Assembly: GCF_014655955.1 (NCBI RefSeq)
Contig: NZ_BNBO01000042.1
Coordinates: 1-64,000 of the forward strand
Length of the DNA stretch: 64,000 nucleotides
DNA from: Kitasatospora indigofera
Lineage (GTDB): Bacteria > Actinomycetota > Actinomycetes > Streptomycetales > Streptomycetaceae
Direction of reading: 5' to 3'
This document shows, piece after piece, positions 56,859-64,000 of the stretch; position 1 is the stretch's first letter, and each line of letters starts with the position of its first letter. The notes under the pieces were generated by a model, which saw nothing but the letters and a program-made list of their open reading frames with translations, did not search any database and was not told the DNA's origin. The position numbers and the translations under genes are program-made.

Positions 56859-58010
56859 ATGGTGCTGATGGTACTCCGGAAGGCCGGTACGGCCGCCGCT
56901 GCTACGGGAGTTGTGCTGGCCGGTTTCGTCGGCCTGGTGACCTTCGGGACGTATGCCGCGAGCGGTACGCCGCAGCGTCAGGGTTCGCGGGCCGCGCTCT
57001 CCGCCGGCACCGTGCCGGCCGCCTACCAGGGGCTGATCCAGGAGTGGGGCTCGCTCTGCCCGGAGATCTCTCCGCCGATGCTCGCGGCACAGCTCTATCA
57101 GGAGAGCGGTTTCGATCCGTCGGCGCGGAGTCCGGCCAAGGCCTATGGGATGGCGCAATTCCTGGAGAGCACCTGGGCGACCTACGGGGTGGATGCCAAC
57201 AAGGACGGCAAGAAGGACATCTGGGACCCGGCCGACGCAATCGCCTCCGCGGCGACCTACGACTGCGCGCTGGCCCGGGAGGTCTCGAAGGTGCCCGGGG
57301 ACGGCCAGGCCAACCTGCTCGCCGCGTACAACGCGGGCCCGTACGCGGTGATCAAGTACAACGGGGTGCCGCCGTACGCGGAGACCCAGGGGTACGTGCG
57401 GAACATCTCGACGCTGGCCCGCAGCTTCACCGCGCCGACCGCCGCGGTGGAGGTCTCCCCGCAGGCCGCCGGGGCGATCTACTTCGCGCAGAACGTGCTG
57501 GGCACGCCCTACCTGTGGGGCGGCGAGGGGCTGCCCTCGCAGGGCGGCCGGTTCGACTGCTCCGGGCTCACCCAGGCCGCGTACGCCTCGGTGGGGATCA
57601 CGCTGCCCCGGGTCGCCAACGACCAGTGGTACGCCGGCCCGCACCCCTCGCGCGACCAGCTCCGGCCGGGCGACCTGGTGTTCTGGGCCACCGACCTGAA
57701 CGACCCGCGCAGCATCCACCACGTCGGGATCTACGTCGGCGGCGGCTACATGATCGACGCACCGCACACCGGCGCCGTGATCCGCTACGACAAGATCGAC
57801 ACCAAGGAGTACATCGGCGCCACCCGGGTCACCTCGGACGGCGCCAACGCGCTGCCGGTCCGCGGCGCGGACGGCAGCATCACCGGGTCCGGCGGCCCGG
57901 GCGCCGGCGGCCAGGCGCCCGCCGGGACACCCGCCGCCACGCCCGCCGCGAGCCCGCCCGCCCGGGCCGCGGGCACCGGCGGCTCCGGTCAAACGCCGGC
58001 AAAGACCTGA
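56859..58010 (+). CDS. Bifunctional lytic transglycosylase and NlpC/P60 peptidase
   Basis: The 383-residue protein has an N-terminal membrane or signal helix (about 10-34). An SLT domain follows at about 52-165 with catalytic E82 (QLYQESGFDPSARSPAKAYGMAQF). The NlpC/P60 domain at about 200-320 has C234 (RFDCSGLT), H288 (SIHHVGIYVG) and H303. The tail is Pro/Ala/Gly-rich. It can cleave both glycan strands and stem peptides. VirB1-like hydrolases of this double type open the wall for type IV machines in Gram-positive bacteria, and it is divergent from that cluster across 233 bases. ATG 56868 is an alternative start. Confidence 0.92.
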   Translation: MVLMVLRKAGTAAAATGVVLAGFVGLVTFGTYAASGTPQRQGSRAALSAGTVPAAYQGLIQEWGSLCPEISPPMLAAQLYQESGFDPSARSPAKAYGMAQFLESTWATYGVDANKDGKKDIWDPADAIASAATYDCALAREVSKVPGDGQANLLAAYNAGPYAVIKYNGVPPYAETQGYVRNISTLARSFTAPTAAVEVSPQAAGAIYFAQNVLGTPYLWGGEGLPSQGGRFDCSGLTQAAYASVGITLPRVANDQWYAGPHPSRDQLRPGDLVFWATDLNDPRSIHHVGIYVGGGYMIDAPHTGAVIRYDKIDTKEYIGATRVTSDGANALPVRGADGSITGSGGPGAGGQAPAGTPAATPAASPPARAAGTGGSGQTPAKT

Positions 58011-58193
58011 GCCGGCACGGTGCCCCCGGTGTGAGCGCACGGTGGACGGCGAGTCAAGTTTCCATAACCCTGCGTCCCCGTGGAACCCTGTGCACCGGTG
58101 GTGACGTTGTGTCCGGTGGTTCTGTATCAGCTTCCTGAGCTGGGCCGACCCCGGCCGGGACCGCAGGTTCAGCGGAGCAGAAGGAGGTGCGGC

Positions 58194-58913
58194 GTGCCGA
58201 TGCCACTTGCCGACACGAGCGACCCCGATCTCGGTCTGCTCTACGCCGTCAACGGGCTGGCCAAGTCCTCGCCCGGCTGGCTGGACGCGCTGGTCTCCTG
58301 GACCGGCGAGTACGGCATCCTGCTCGGCCTGGCCGCACTGTGCCTCACCGGCTGGCTGCAGGCCCGCCGCCGCCCGGACGCCCCGGTGGCCGTCGCCGGC
58401 CTGCTCTGGGCCCCGCTCGCGGTCACCGTCGCCGAGTTGGCCAACCTCCCGATCGCGGCGATCGTGAACCGGCCGCGCCCCTTCGTCGACCACACCGGGC
58501 TGGACGTCCTGGTGGCCGGCAAGGAGGGCACCCACTCCTTCGTCAGCGACCACTCGACGATGTCGATGGGCATCGCGGTGGCGCTCTTCCTGGTCAACCG
58601 GCGGCTCGGCTGGATCGCCGGCGGTCTGGCGCTGCTGCAGGGCTTCTGCCGGATGTTCATGGGCGTCCACTACCCGACCGACGTGATCGGGGGCTTCGCC
58701 CTGGCGACCGCGGTGGTGCTGCTGCTGGCGCCGATCGCGATGGCCGTCCTGGTGCCGCTCTGCCACGCGGTGGCCCGGACCGCCGCCGCCCCGCTGATCG
58801 TGGCGGGCGGGCGCAGGACCGGCACCCTGAAGGGCGGCAGCCGGCGGCGCCGGGCCGTCCCCGGTCAGGTCCGGGCCGAGGACCCGCCCCGGGAGCCCGA
58901 TCTCGCCGCCTGA
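58194..58913 (+). CDS. PAP2-family membrane phosphatase
   Basis: The 239-residue protein has five to six membrane helices and the three PAP2 motifs: IVNRPRPF, SFVSDHS and CRMFMGVHYPTDVIGG, containing the catalytic His pair and Asp. It may dephosphorylate undecaprenyl pyrophosphate or phosphatidic acid on the outer face. GTG 58194 follows a near-perfect AAGGAGGT seven bases upstream, which rejects the longer open frame. The C-terminal 45 residues are basic and hydrophilic. Confidence 0.9.
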   Translation: MPMPLADTSDPDLGLLYAVNGLAKSSPGWLDALVSWTGEYGILLGLAALCLTGWLQARRRPDAPVAVAGLLWAPLAVTVAELANLPIAAIVNRPRPFVDHTGLDVLVAGKEGTHSFVSDHSTMSMGIAVALFLVNRRLGWIAGGLALLQGFCRMFMGVHYPTDVIGGFALATAVVLLLAPIAMAVLVPLCHAVARTAAAPLIVAGGRRTGTLKGGSRRRRAVPGQVRAEDPPREPDLAA

Positions 58914-59046
58914 GGACCGCTCGCGGGCCCCGGCGCGGCCGGGCGGCCCGGCGTCGCCCGAAGGACCCTCGCCCAGGGCCCTCGGGCGGCCCCCACGGCT
59001 TCGGGACGGCTCCCCGTGCGTCCGGGACGGTTCGGCCGCCCGTCGT

Positions 59047-59078
59047 CCCGGCACGGCTCAGCCCTGAGCCGTCCCGGG
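59047..59078. terminator. Bidirectional terminator after the PAP2 gene
   Basis: A hairpin whose core is ACGGCTCAG-CC-CTGAGCCGT (59053-59072), extended by further pairs with one mismatch, lies just before the stop of the convergent small gene. Confidence 0.75.
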
Positions 59079-59089
59079 TGCTCCCGCTC

Positions 59090-59293
59090 TCAGCCCTCCA
59101 GCTCCGCGCCGCTCTCCTCCAGGTGTTCGGCCGCCTCGCGCCGGGCGAGGTCCCGGGAGCGGCGGGCGGGCCGGAACCAGCCGCAGCTGCAGTTGGCGAA
59201 GCAGAAGGAGCCGCGCTCGGTGATCTCCACGCGGTGGCCGGGCATCGGGGCTGTGCCGGGGGAGACCGGCAGCTCGCTGTGCACGTGGCTCAC
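59090..59293 (-). CDS. Small Cys-containing conserved hypothetical, 67 aa
   Basis: The protein starts at GTG 59291-59293 and contains RGSFCFANCSCGWF, three Cys within eight residues that could bind a metal, then a basic and an acidic helix (ARREAAEHLEESGAELEG). No signal peptide is seen. The family is not recognised. Codon use is genuine. It is convergent with the PAP2 gene and divergent from the lipoprotein gene. Confidence 0.65.
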   Translation of the reverse strand: MSHVHSELPVSPGTAPMPGHRVEITERGSFCFANCSCGWFRPARRSRDLARREAAEHLEESGAELEG

Positions 59294-59442
59294 CGTAACG
59301 CGCCCGCACCCCGGCGCGCGATGTTCGGGGTGCGCCGGTTCGCGCGTAACCCTCCGGGGCCCAACTCGTTTGTCCGGAAAGAGCTCTGCCCATCGGGGGT
59401 GGCGCTTGCCGGGCGGTCGGGCCCGAGGGGGTTGTCGCGAGA

Positions 59443-60321
59443 ATGAAGATGCCGAACCAGAGCCAGCTGCTGCCGCACGTCCGGTCCGCGGCCCGGGCGG
59501 TGGTGCTCGCCGCCGCCCTCACCGGCCTCGCGGCCTGCTCGGGCGGGTCCGGCGGCGCGGACCACCGGCAGGACAGCTCGGCCGACCAGCTGGCCGCCGA
59601 TCCGCTGACGGCCGTCCGCGGCGCCGCGGACATCACCGGCCGGACGGGCTCCGCGCACGCGGTCACCGAGCTGGTCACCGAGTCCGCCGAGAAGAAGGCC
59701 GTGTTCACCGGCGTCGGCGGCTACGACTACGTCCGGCGGATCGGCCGGCTGGAGGTGGCGGTGCCGCCGGGGGCAGCGACCACCGGGAAGATCGTCGAGG
59801 TGGTCCTGCCGGGCATCGTCTACCTGCAGAACAGCGGGGCGAAGGTGCCGGCCGGCAAGTGGGTGAAGCTGGACGTCCGCCAGTTGCCCGACGGGAACCT
59901 GGTGTCGAGCGGCGCCACCGACCCGGCCGGCGCCGCCGGGGCCCTGCGCGGCGCGCAGAAGGCCGAGCTGGTGGGCGCCGAGACGGTCGGCGGGGTGGCC
60001 CTGAAGCACTACCGCGGCACGCTGGACCTGGCCAAGGCCGCCGAGGCCACCGGCGGGCGGGGGGCCGACGGCCTGCGGATGGCCGCCCAGACCTTCACGG
60101 TCAAGGAGGTGCCGTACGAGGTCTGGCTGGACGGCCAGGGCCGGCTGCACAAGGTGGTCGAGGTGTTCTCGTTCGCCGGCGTGGCCGGTTCGAAGGAGGC
60201 CAAGGACCAGGTCAAGGTCACCTCCACCACCTCGCTGAGCGACTTCGGCAAGGCGGTGGACGCCGCGGAGCCCGCCGCCGGGGACATCTGGTCGATGAAC
60301 GCGACCGAGCCCCCGAAGTGA
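59443..60321 (+). CDS. Secreted lipoprotein, LppX/LprG-like fold suspected
   Basis: The 292-residue protein has a lipoprotein signal peptide with lipobox LAAC (about residue 29-32). The mature part alternates beta strands and short helices (VFTGVGGYDYVRRIGRLEVAVPPG, GIVYLQNSGAKVPAGKWVKLDVRQL, PYEVWLDGQGRLHKVVEVFSF), a pattern like the LolA-type barrel of LppX/LprG lipid carriers. The ligand is unknown. No clear ribosome binding site precedes the ATG. Its neighbours give no functional hint. Confidence 0.75.
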   Translation: MKMPNQSQLLPHVRSAARAVVLAAALTGLAACSGGSGGADHRQDSSADQLAADPLTAVRGAADITGRTGSAHAVTELVTESAEKKAVFTGVGGYDYVRRIGRLEVAVPPGAATTGKIVEVVLPGIVYLQNSGAKVPAGKWVKLDVRQLPDGNLVSSGATDPAGAAGALRGAQKAELVGAETVGGVALKHYRGTLDLAKAAEATGGRGADGLRMAAQTFTVKEVPYEVWLDGQGRLHKVVEVFSFAGVAGSKEAKDQVKVTSTTSLSDFGKAVDAAEPAAGDIWSMNATEPPK

Positions 60322-60563
60322 CGGGCCGGGCGGGCCGGCCACGGCCGGCGGGCCCGGTGCGGGAAGCAGCACAGGAAGAGCGGCCCACCCGTTTCGGCCG
60401 CACCAAGATGGCCCGTCCGTGCCATGTGGCCGGACTCCGGAATGCCTAGGCTGGACGGCGGGTGACTGCCGCGCCCCCGGCCCGCGGGCCGGGCGGAGGT
60501 CCCCCCTGCCGAAGGCCGGGGGAGCGCCCCAGGGGCAAGCAGGGCGCTGAAGGGGTGGTGCAG

Positions 60564-60884
60564 GTGGTGTCGACCTCGGGCGGCCGCGACGGCGGTCATG
60601 ACCACACGGCCCTCGACGAGATCGAGCTGGCCGGCGAGCTGATGATCGCCGCGACCTCCTCGGCCGGCGACCGCCTGCCGACCGAGCGGATCGACGAGGT
60701 CCTGCTGGACCGCCCCGACCAGCCTGACGCGGTGCACCGTCCGGACGCCCGCTGGCCGGAGCCGGGCCGCCCCGCCGTCCACCGGCCCGAGGGCCCCCTG
60801 CGGGGCACGCCCCCGGCGCAGGCGCCGGGCGGCACGACCGGCGCCGTGCCGCGCCCGGGCGGACCGGCCCCCGAGCAGGCCTGA
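60564..60884 (+). CDS. Small hypothetical protein, about 106 aa
   Basis: The first half contains DHTALDEIELAGELMIAATS and SAGDRLPTERIDEVLL, a plausible helical segment; the second half is Pro/Gly/Arg-rich and likely disordered. GTG 60564 is eight bases after GAAGGGG, but GTG codons at 60555, 60558 and 60567 are also possible. No family is recognised. It converges on csoR. Confidence 0.5.
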   Translation: MVSTSGGRDGGHDHTALDEIELAGELMIAATSSAGDRLPTERIDEVLLDRPDQPDAVHRPDARWPEPGRPAVHRPEGPLRGTPPAQAPGGTTGAVPRPGGPAPEQA

Positions 60885-60929
60885 CCAGGAAGACCCCCGG
60901 CGGCCCGGCCCGGGGCCCGGCCGTCGCCG

Positions 60930-61277
60930 TCAGCTGCGGAGCAGCCGGCCGATCGCGGCGGTGGCCTCGGCGACCTTGGCCTCCAGCTCCGTGCCGCCCT
61001 CCTCGGCGGCGGCCGCGACGCAGTGCCGCAGGTGCTCCTCCAGCAGCGAGAGCGCGAAGGACTGCAGGGCCTTGGTGCTGGCGGAGACCTGGGTGAGGAC
61101 GTCGATGCAGTAGGTGTCCTCGTCGACCATCCGCTGCAGACCGCGGATCTGGCCCTCGATCCGGCGCAGGCGTTTGAGGTGCGCGTCCTTCTGCTCGCTG
61201 TAGCCGTGCGGGCCCGCGTGCGGGTGTGCGGCCGGCTCGGCCTGCGGGCCGGCCTCGTGGGTTTCGGTCGTGGTCAT
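60930..61277 (-). CDS. csoR: CsoR-family copper-sensing repressor
   Basis: The 115-residue all-helical repressor has a His-containing N-terminal tail (1-28) and the DUF156 core HLKRLRRIEGQIRGLQRMVDED. The copper ligands C57, H82 and C86 have the exact +25/+4 spacing of the Cys-His-Cys set in Mycobacterium tuberculosis CsoR. Cu(I) binding should release DNA. ATG 61275-61277 is preferred; a Met six codons upstream is possible. No copper ATPase or chaperone gene is in the window, so its targets may lie elsewhere. A candidate operator lies 60 bases upstream. Confidence 0.9.
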   Translation of the reverse strand: MTTTETHEAGPQAEPAAHPHAGPHGYSEQKDAHLKRLRRIEGQIRGLQRMVDEDTYCIDVLTQVSASTKALQSFALSLLEEHLRHCVAAAAEEGGTELEAKVAEATAAIGRLLRS

Positions 61278-61685
61278 CCGGCCCGCCTTCGTCATCGGTG
61301 GCTCTGGGTGGTCGCTCGCAGCCCTCGGAGCACCTGCCCCGGGGTACTCCCCCGGCCGGCCGCCGGGGAACCCCGCCCGGCCGGGGCCGGGAGCGGCGGA
61401 GGACTGGGATCCCGTCAGCTTCCAGTTTCCAACACCCGCGGCCGCGGTGGTGTTCCTCCGTACGGGCGGCGGCCCGGATCTCCGGGTGCACGGCGGGGGC
61501 AATACCGGCGAGGTTCCGTCAGACTGGGGCTCGCTTCCGTACACGGGCGTACGGGCCGGCTCCTCAGGTGTACGGACAGATCCGGAACAGGAGGTTCCGG
61601 TTCCCCGCCCGTCACCCCGTTTGCGTGGTTCCGGCCGCTTGCGCCTAGCATCGTTCAGTCCCTACCCCGCACATCGGAGATTTCC
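61278..61685. other. 408-bp divergent region between csoR and the Pit operon
   Basis: It holds a possible CsoR operator (61336-61347), a 7-5-7 inverted repeat of CCGGAAC/GTTCCGG (61582-61600) and a weak plus-strand promoter (TTGCGT at 61621, TAGCAT at 61646). No gene is seen. No convincing pair of PHO boxes was found. Confidence 0.5.
61336..61347. promoter_or_regulatory. Candidate CsoR operator
   Basis: TGCCCCGGGGTA, read on the other strand as TACCCCGGGGCA, matches the GC-centred TACCC/GGGTA palindrome of CsoR operators with one mismatch. It lies about 60 bases upstream of csoR. Confidence 0.45.
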
Positions 61686-62306
61686 GTGCGTTTTAGCCTG
61701 ACCCCGAAGGAGACGAGCTTCTACGACATGTTCTCCGCAGCCGCGGAGAACCTCGTCGTCGGATCCAAGCTCCTGCTGGAACTGCTGGGTTCAGACGTGT
61801 CGGCCCGCGCGGAGATCGTCGAGCGCATGCGCGCCGCCGAGCACGCGGGTGACGACACCACCCACGCCGTGTTCCACCAGCTGAACTCCTCCTTCATCAC
61901 GCCCTTCGACCGCGAGGACATCTACAACCTCGCCTCGTCGCTGGACGACATCATGGACTTCATGGAGGAGGCCGTGGACCTGGTCGTCCTCTACGACATC
62001 CAGACCCTCCCCAAGGGCATCGAGCAGCAGATCGAGGTGCTCGCCCGGGCCGCCGAGCTCACGGCCGAGGCGATGCCGAACCTGCGCAGCATGTCCAACC
62101 TCACCGAGTACTGGATCGAGGTCAACCGGCTGGAGAACCAGGCGGACCAGATCCACCGCAAGCTGCTCGCGCACCTCTTCAGCGGCCAGTACGAGGCCAT
62201 CGAGGTGCTGAAGCTGAAGCAGGTCGTGGACGTCCTCGAAGAGGCGGCCGACGCCTTCGAGCACGTCGCCAACACGGTGGAGACCATCGCGGTCAAGGAG
62301 TCCTGA
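61686..62306 (+). CDS. DUF47 phosphate transport accessory protein
   Basis: The 206-residue PhoU-like helical protein begins VRFSLTPKETSFYDMFSAAAENL and has DUF47 repeats with acidic metal-binding segments (EHAGDDTTHAVFHQLN, DREDIYNLASSLDDIMDFMEEAVD). Such proteins are encoded just upstream of Pit transporters and tune their activity. GTG 61686 has GGAGA six bases before it. Only five bases separate its stop from the pit start, so the genes form an operon. Confidence 0.93.
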   Translation: MRFSLTPKETSFYDMFSAAAENLVVGSKLLLELLGSDVSARAEIVERMRAAEHAGDDTTHAVFHQLNSSFITPFDREDIYNLASSLDDIMDFMEEAVDLVVLYDIQTLPKGIEQQIEVLARAAELTAEAMPNLRSMSNLTEYWIEVNRLENQADQIHRKLLAHLFSGQYEAIEVLKLKQVVDVLEEAADAFEHVANTVETIAVKES

Positions 62307-62311
62307 CCAGC

Positions 62312-63307
62312 GTGGACATGGCAGCACTCATCGCCGTCATCGGCGTGGCCTTCTTCTTCACGTACACCAACGGCTTCCACGACTCGGCGAACGCCATCGC
62401 CACCTCGGTCTCCACCCGGGCGCTCACCCCGCGGGCCGCCCTGGCGATGGCCGCGGTGATGAACCTGGCCGGCGCCTTCCTGGGCAGCGGGGTCGCGCAC
62501 ACGGTGTCCAGCGGGATCATCGAGACCCCGACCGGTAGCCAGGGCATGATGATCCTGTTCGGCGCCCTGGTCGGTGCGATCACCTGGAACCTGACCACCT
62601 GGTACTTCGGCCTGCCGTCCTCCTCCTCGCACGCGCTGTTCGGCGGCATGGTCGGGGCGGCGCTGGCCGGCGGCACGGGGGTGATCTGGAGCGGCGTCGT
62701 CGACAAGATCATCATCCCGATGTTCGTCTCGCCGGTGGTGGGCCTGGTCTGCGGCTACCTGGTGATGCTGGCCATCCTGTGGATCTTCCGCAAGGCCAAC
62801 CCGCACCGGGCCAAGCGCAACTTCCGGGTCGCCCAGACCGCGTCGGCCGCCGCGATGGCCCTCGCGCACGGTCTGCAGGACGCCCAGAAGACCATGGGCA
62901 TCGTGGTGCTGGCGCTCACCATCTCCGGCCAGCAGACCACGCAGGACATCCCGGTCTGGGTGAAGATCTCCTGTGCCACGATGCTGTCGCTGGGCACCTA
63001 CGCGGGCGGCTGGCGGATCATGCGGACGCTCGGCCGCAAGATCATCGAGCTGGACCCGCCGCAGGGCTTCGCCGCCGAGAGCACCGCGGCGACGATCATG
63101 TACATCACCTCGTACGTGTTCAAGGCCCCGATCTCCACCACCCACGTGATCACCTCGGCGATCATGGGCGTGGGCGCCACCAAGCGGATCCGCGCGGTGC
63201 GCTGGGGCGTCGCCAAGAACATCGTGCTCGGCTGGTTCATCACCATGCCGGCGGCCGCCCTGGTGGCCGCGCTGGTCTACTGGATCGTCGACCTGATCTT
63301 CGGCTGA
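62312..63307 (+). CDS. pit: Low-affinity inorganic phosphate transporter Pit
   Basis: Pit imports metal-phosphate complexes driven by the proton gradient. The 331-residue protein has about eight to ten membrane helices and the duplicated family signature: GFHDSANAIATSV near residue 22 and APISTTHVITSAIMGVG in the second half, plus SSSSHALFGGM. Length fits the short bacterial PiT form. GTG 62312 is used; ATG 62318 is an alternative. It is coexpressed with the DUF47 gene. The high-affinity pst operon converges from the right. Confidence 0.95.
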   Translation: MDMAALIAVIGVAFFFTYTNGFHDSANAIATSVSTRALTPRAALAMAAVMNLAGAFLGSGVAHTVSSGIIETPTGSQGMMILFGALVGAITWNLTTWYFGLPSSSSHALFGGMVGAALAGGTGVIWSGVVDKIIIPMFVSPVVGLVCGYLVMLAILWIFRKANPHRAKRNFRVAQTASAAAMALAHGLQDAQKTMGIVVLALTISGQQTTQDIPVWVKISCATMLSLGTYAGGWRIMRTLGRKIIELDPPQGFAAESTAATIMYITSYVFKAPISTTHVITSAIMGVGATKRIRAVRWGVAKNIVLGWFITMPAAALVAALVYWIVDLIFG

Positions 63308-63345
63308 CATCCCCGCCGCACCGGACCCCGCGCACCGCGGAGGAC

Positions 63346-63384
63346 GACAGGGCCCGCCCCCACATCTCGGGGGCGGGCCCTGTC
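63346..63384. terminator. Bidirectional terminator between pit and pstB
   Basis: A perfect 16-bp stem (63346-63361 with 63369-63384) and a 7-base loop separate the convergent phosphate transport genes. Confidence 0.9.
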
Positions 63385-63470
63385 CCTTGCTTCGCGGCGG
63401 CACCGCCATGCAGCACCACGAAGCAGCTCGTGCTGTCGTCGCTCCCCCCGAAGGGCGCGACAGGTGGTGG

Positions 63471-64000
<530 letters not shown>

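Noticed and set aside
51004..58010. Integrative conjugative element
   Set aside because: The genes look conjugative, but there is no integrase, relaxase, replication gene or attachment repeat, and flanking genes are ordinary core genes with the same codon use.
61600..61665. PHO box upstream of the DUF47-pit operon
   Set aside because: CGTCACCCCG and GTTCAGTCCCT each resemble one half of a box, but no two 11-bp units stand in direct tandem.

Overview
The window is about 72 percent G+C. Its genes have strongly GC-biased third codon positions, many GTG starts and several leaderless promoters (TANNNT box 5 to 6 bases before the start codon). The content (GlnR, Nur, an RsiG-type anti-sigma factor, a CdgB-like diguanylate cyclase, DUF3099, DUF1416, HtaA proteins) points to a chromosomal core segment of a Streptomyces or Kitasatospora relative. 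I found no rRNA, tRNA, CRISPR array, transposase, integrase or prophage.

Layout. 1-6 kb: a membrane-anchored CBM-like protein, a GAF-PAS-GGDEF diguanylate cyclase, a flavin reductase, an ArfB-like ribosome-rescue hydrolase, a conserved unknown and a TerD protein. 6-24 kb: a housekeeping block, mostly on the minus strand, with folP, folB, folK, folE, ftsH, hpt, tilS, an HExxH protease and a PBP4-type DacB, and ppa on the plus strand; a DUF2156 lysyltransferase-like protein, an alpha/beta hydrolase and a ferritin-like protein lie among them. 24-31.4 kb: a haem acquisition and degradation island (haem oxygenase, two HtaA surface proteins, HmuT-HmuU-HmuV) with two iron boxes. 31.5-37.7 kb: dodecin, asparaginase, RsiG, Dtd, YgfZ, Nur, a nitrobindin-like protein, DsrE and small membrane proteins. 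37.8-42 kb: DUF1416 with rhodanese, an LmeA-like protein, a poly-Gln membrane protein and a MoaD/ThiS-like carrier. 42-50.3 kb: glnR, a LacI regulator, an HtrA-like protease with its two-component system, and a secreted 5'-nucleotidase. 50.5-58 kb: a compact type IV secretion-like cluster with no relaxase or coupling protein. 58-64 kb: PAP2 phosphatase, small unknowns, a lipoprotein, CsoR, the Pit phosphate transporter with its DUF47 partner, and the end of pstB.

How the genes work together. The window carries both a c-di-GMP producer (CdgB-like, GGDEF and I-site intact) and a c-di-GMP effector (RsiG, which in Streptomyces holds the sporulation sigma factor WhiG), so part of a developmental signalling circuit is visible. 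The haem island is coherent: surface HtaA proteins (one with a LASTG class E sortase signal) would pass haem to HmuTUV, and haem oxygenase would release the iron, all under predicted DmdR/DtxR control. The protease-regulator-kinase trio resembles the mycobacterial PepD-MprAB arrangement. Metal and nutrient regulators (Nur, CsoR, GlnR) sit beside likely operators.

The least explained items are the type IV secretion-like cluster with a split VirB4, two near-identical palindromes upstream of the haem oxygenase promoter, a hairpin between the Shine-Dalgarno sequence and start codon of ftsH, and an intrinsic terminator inside the long glnR upstream region.
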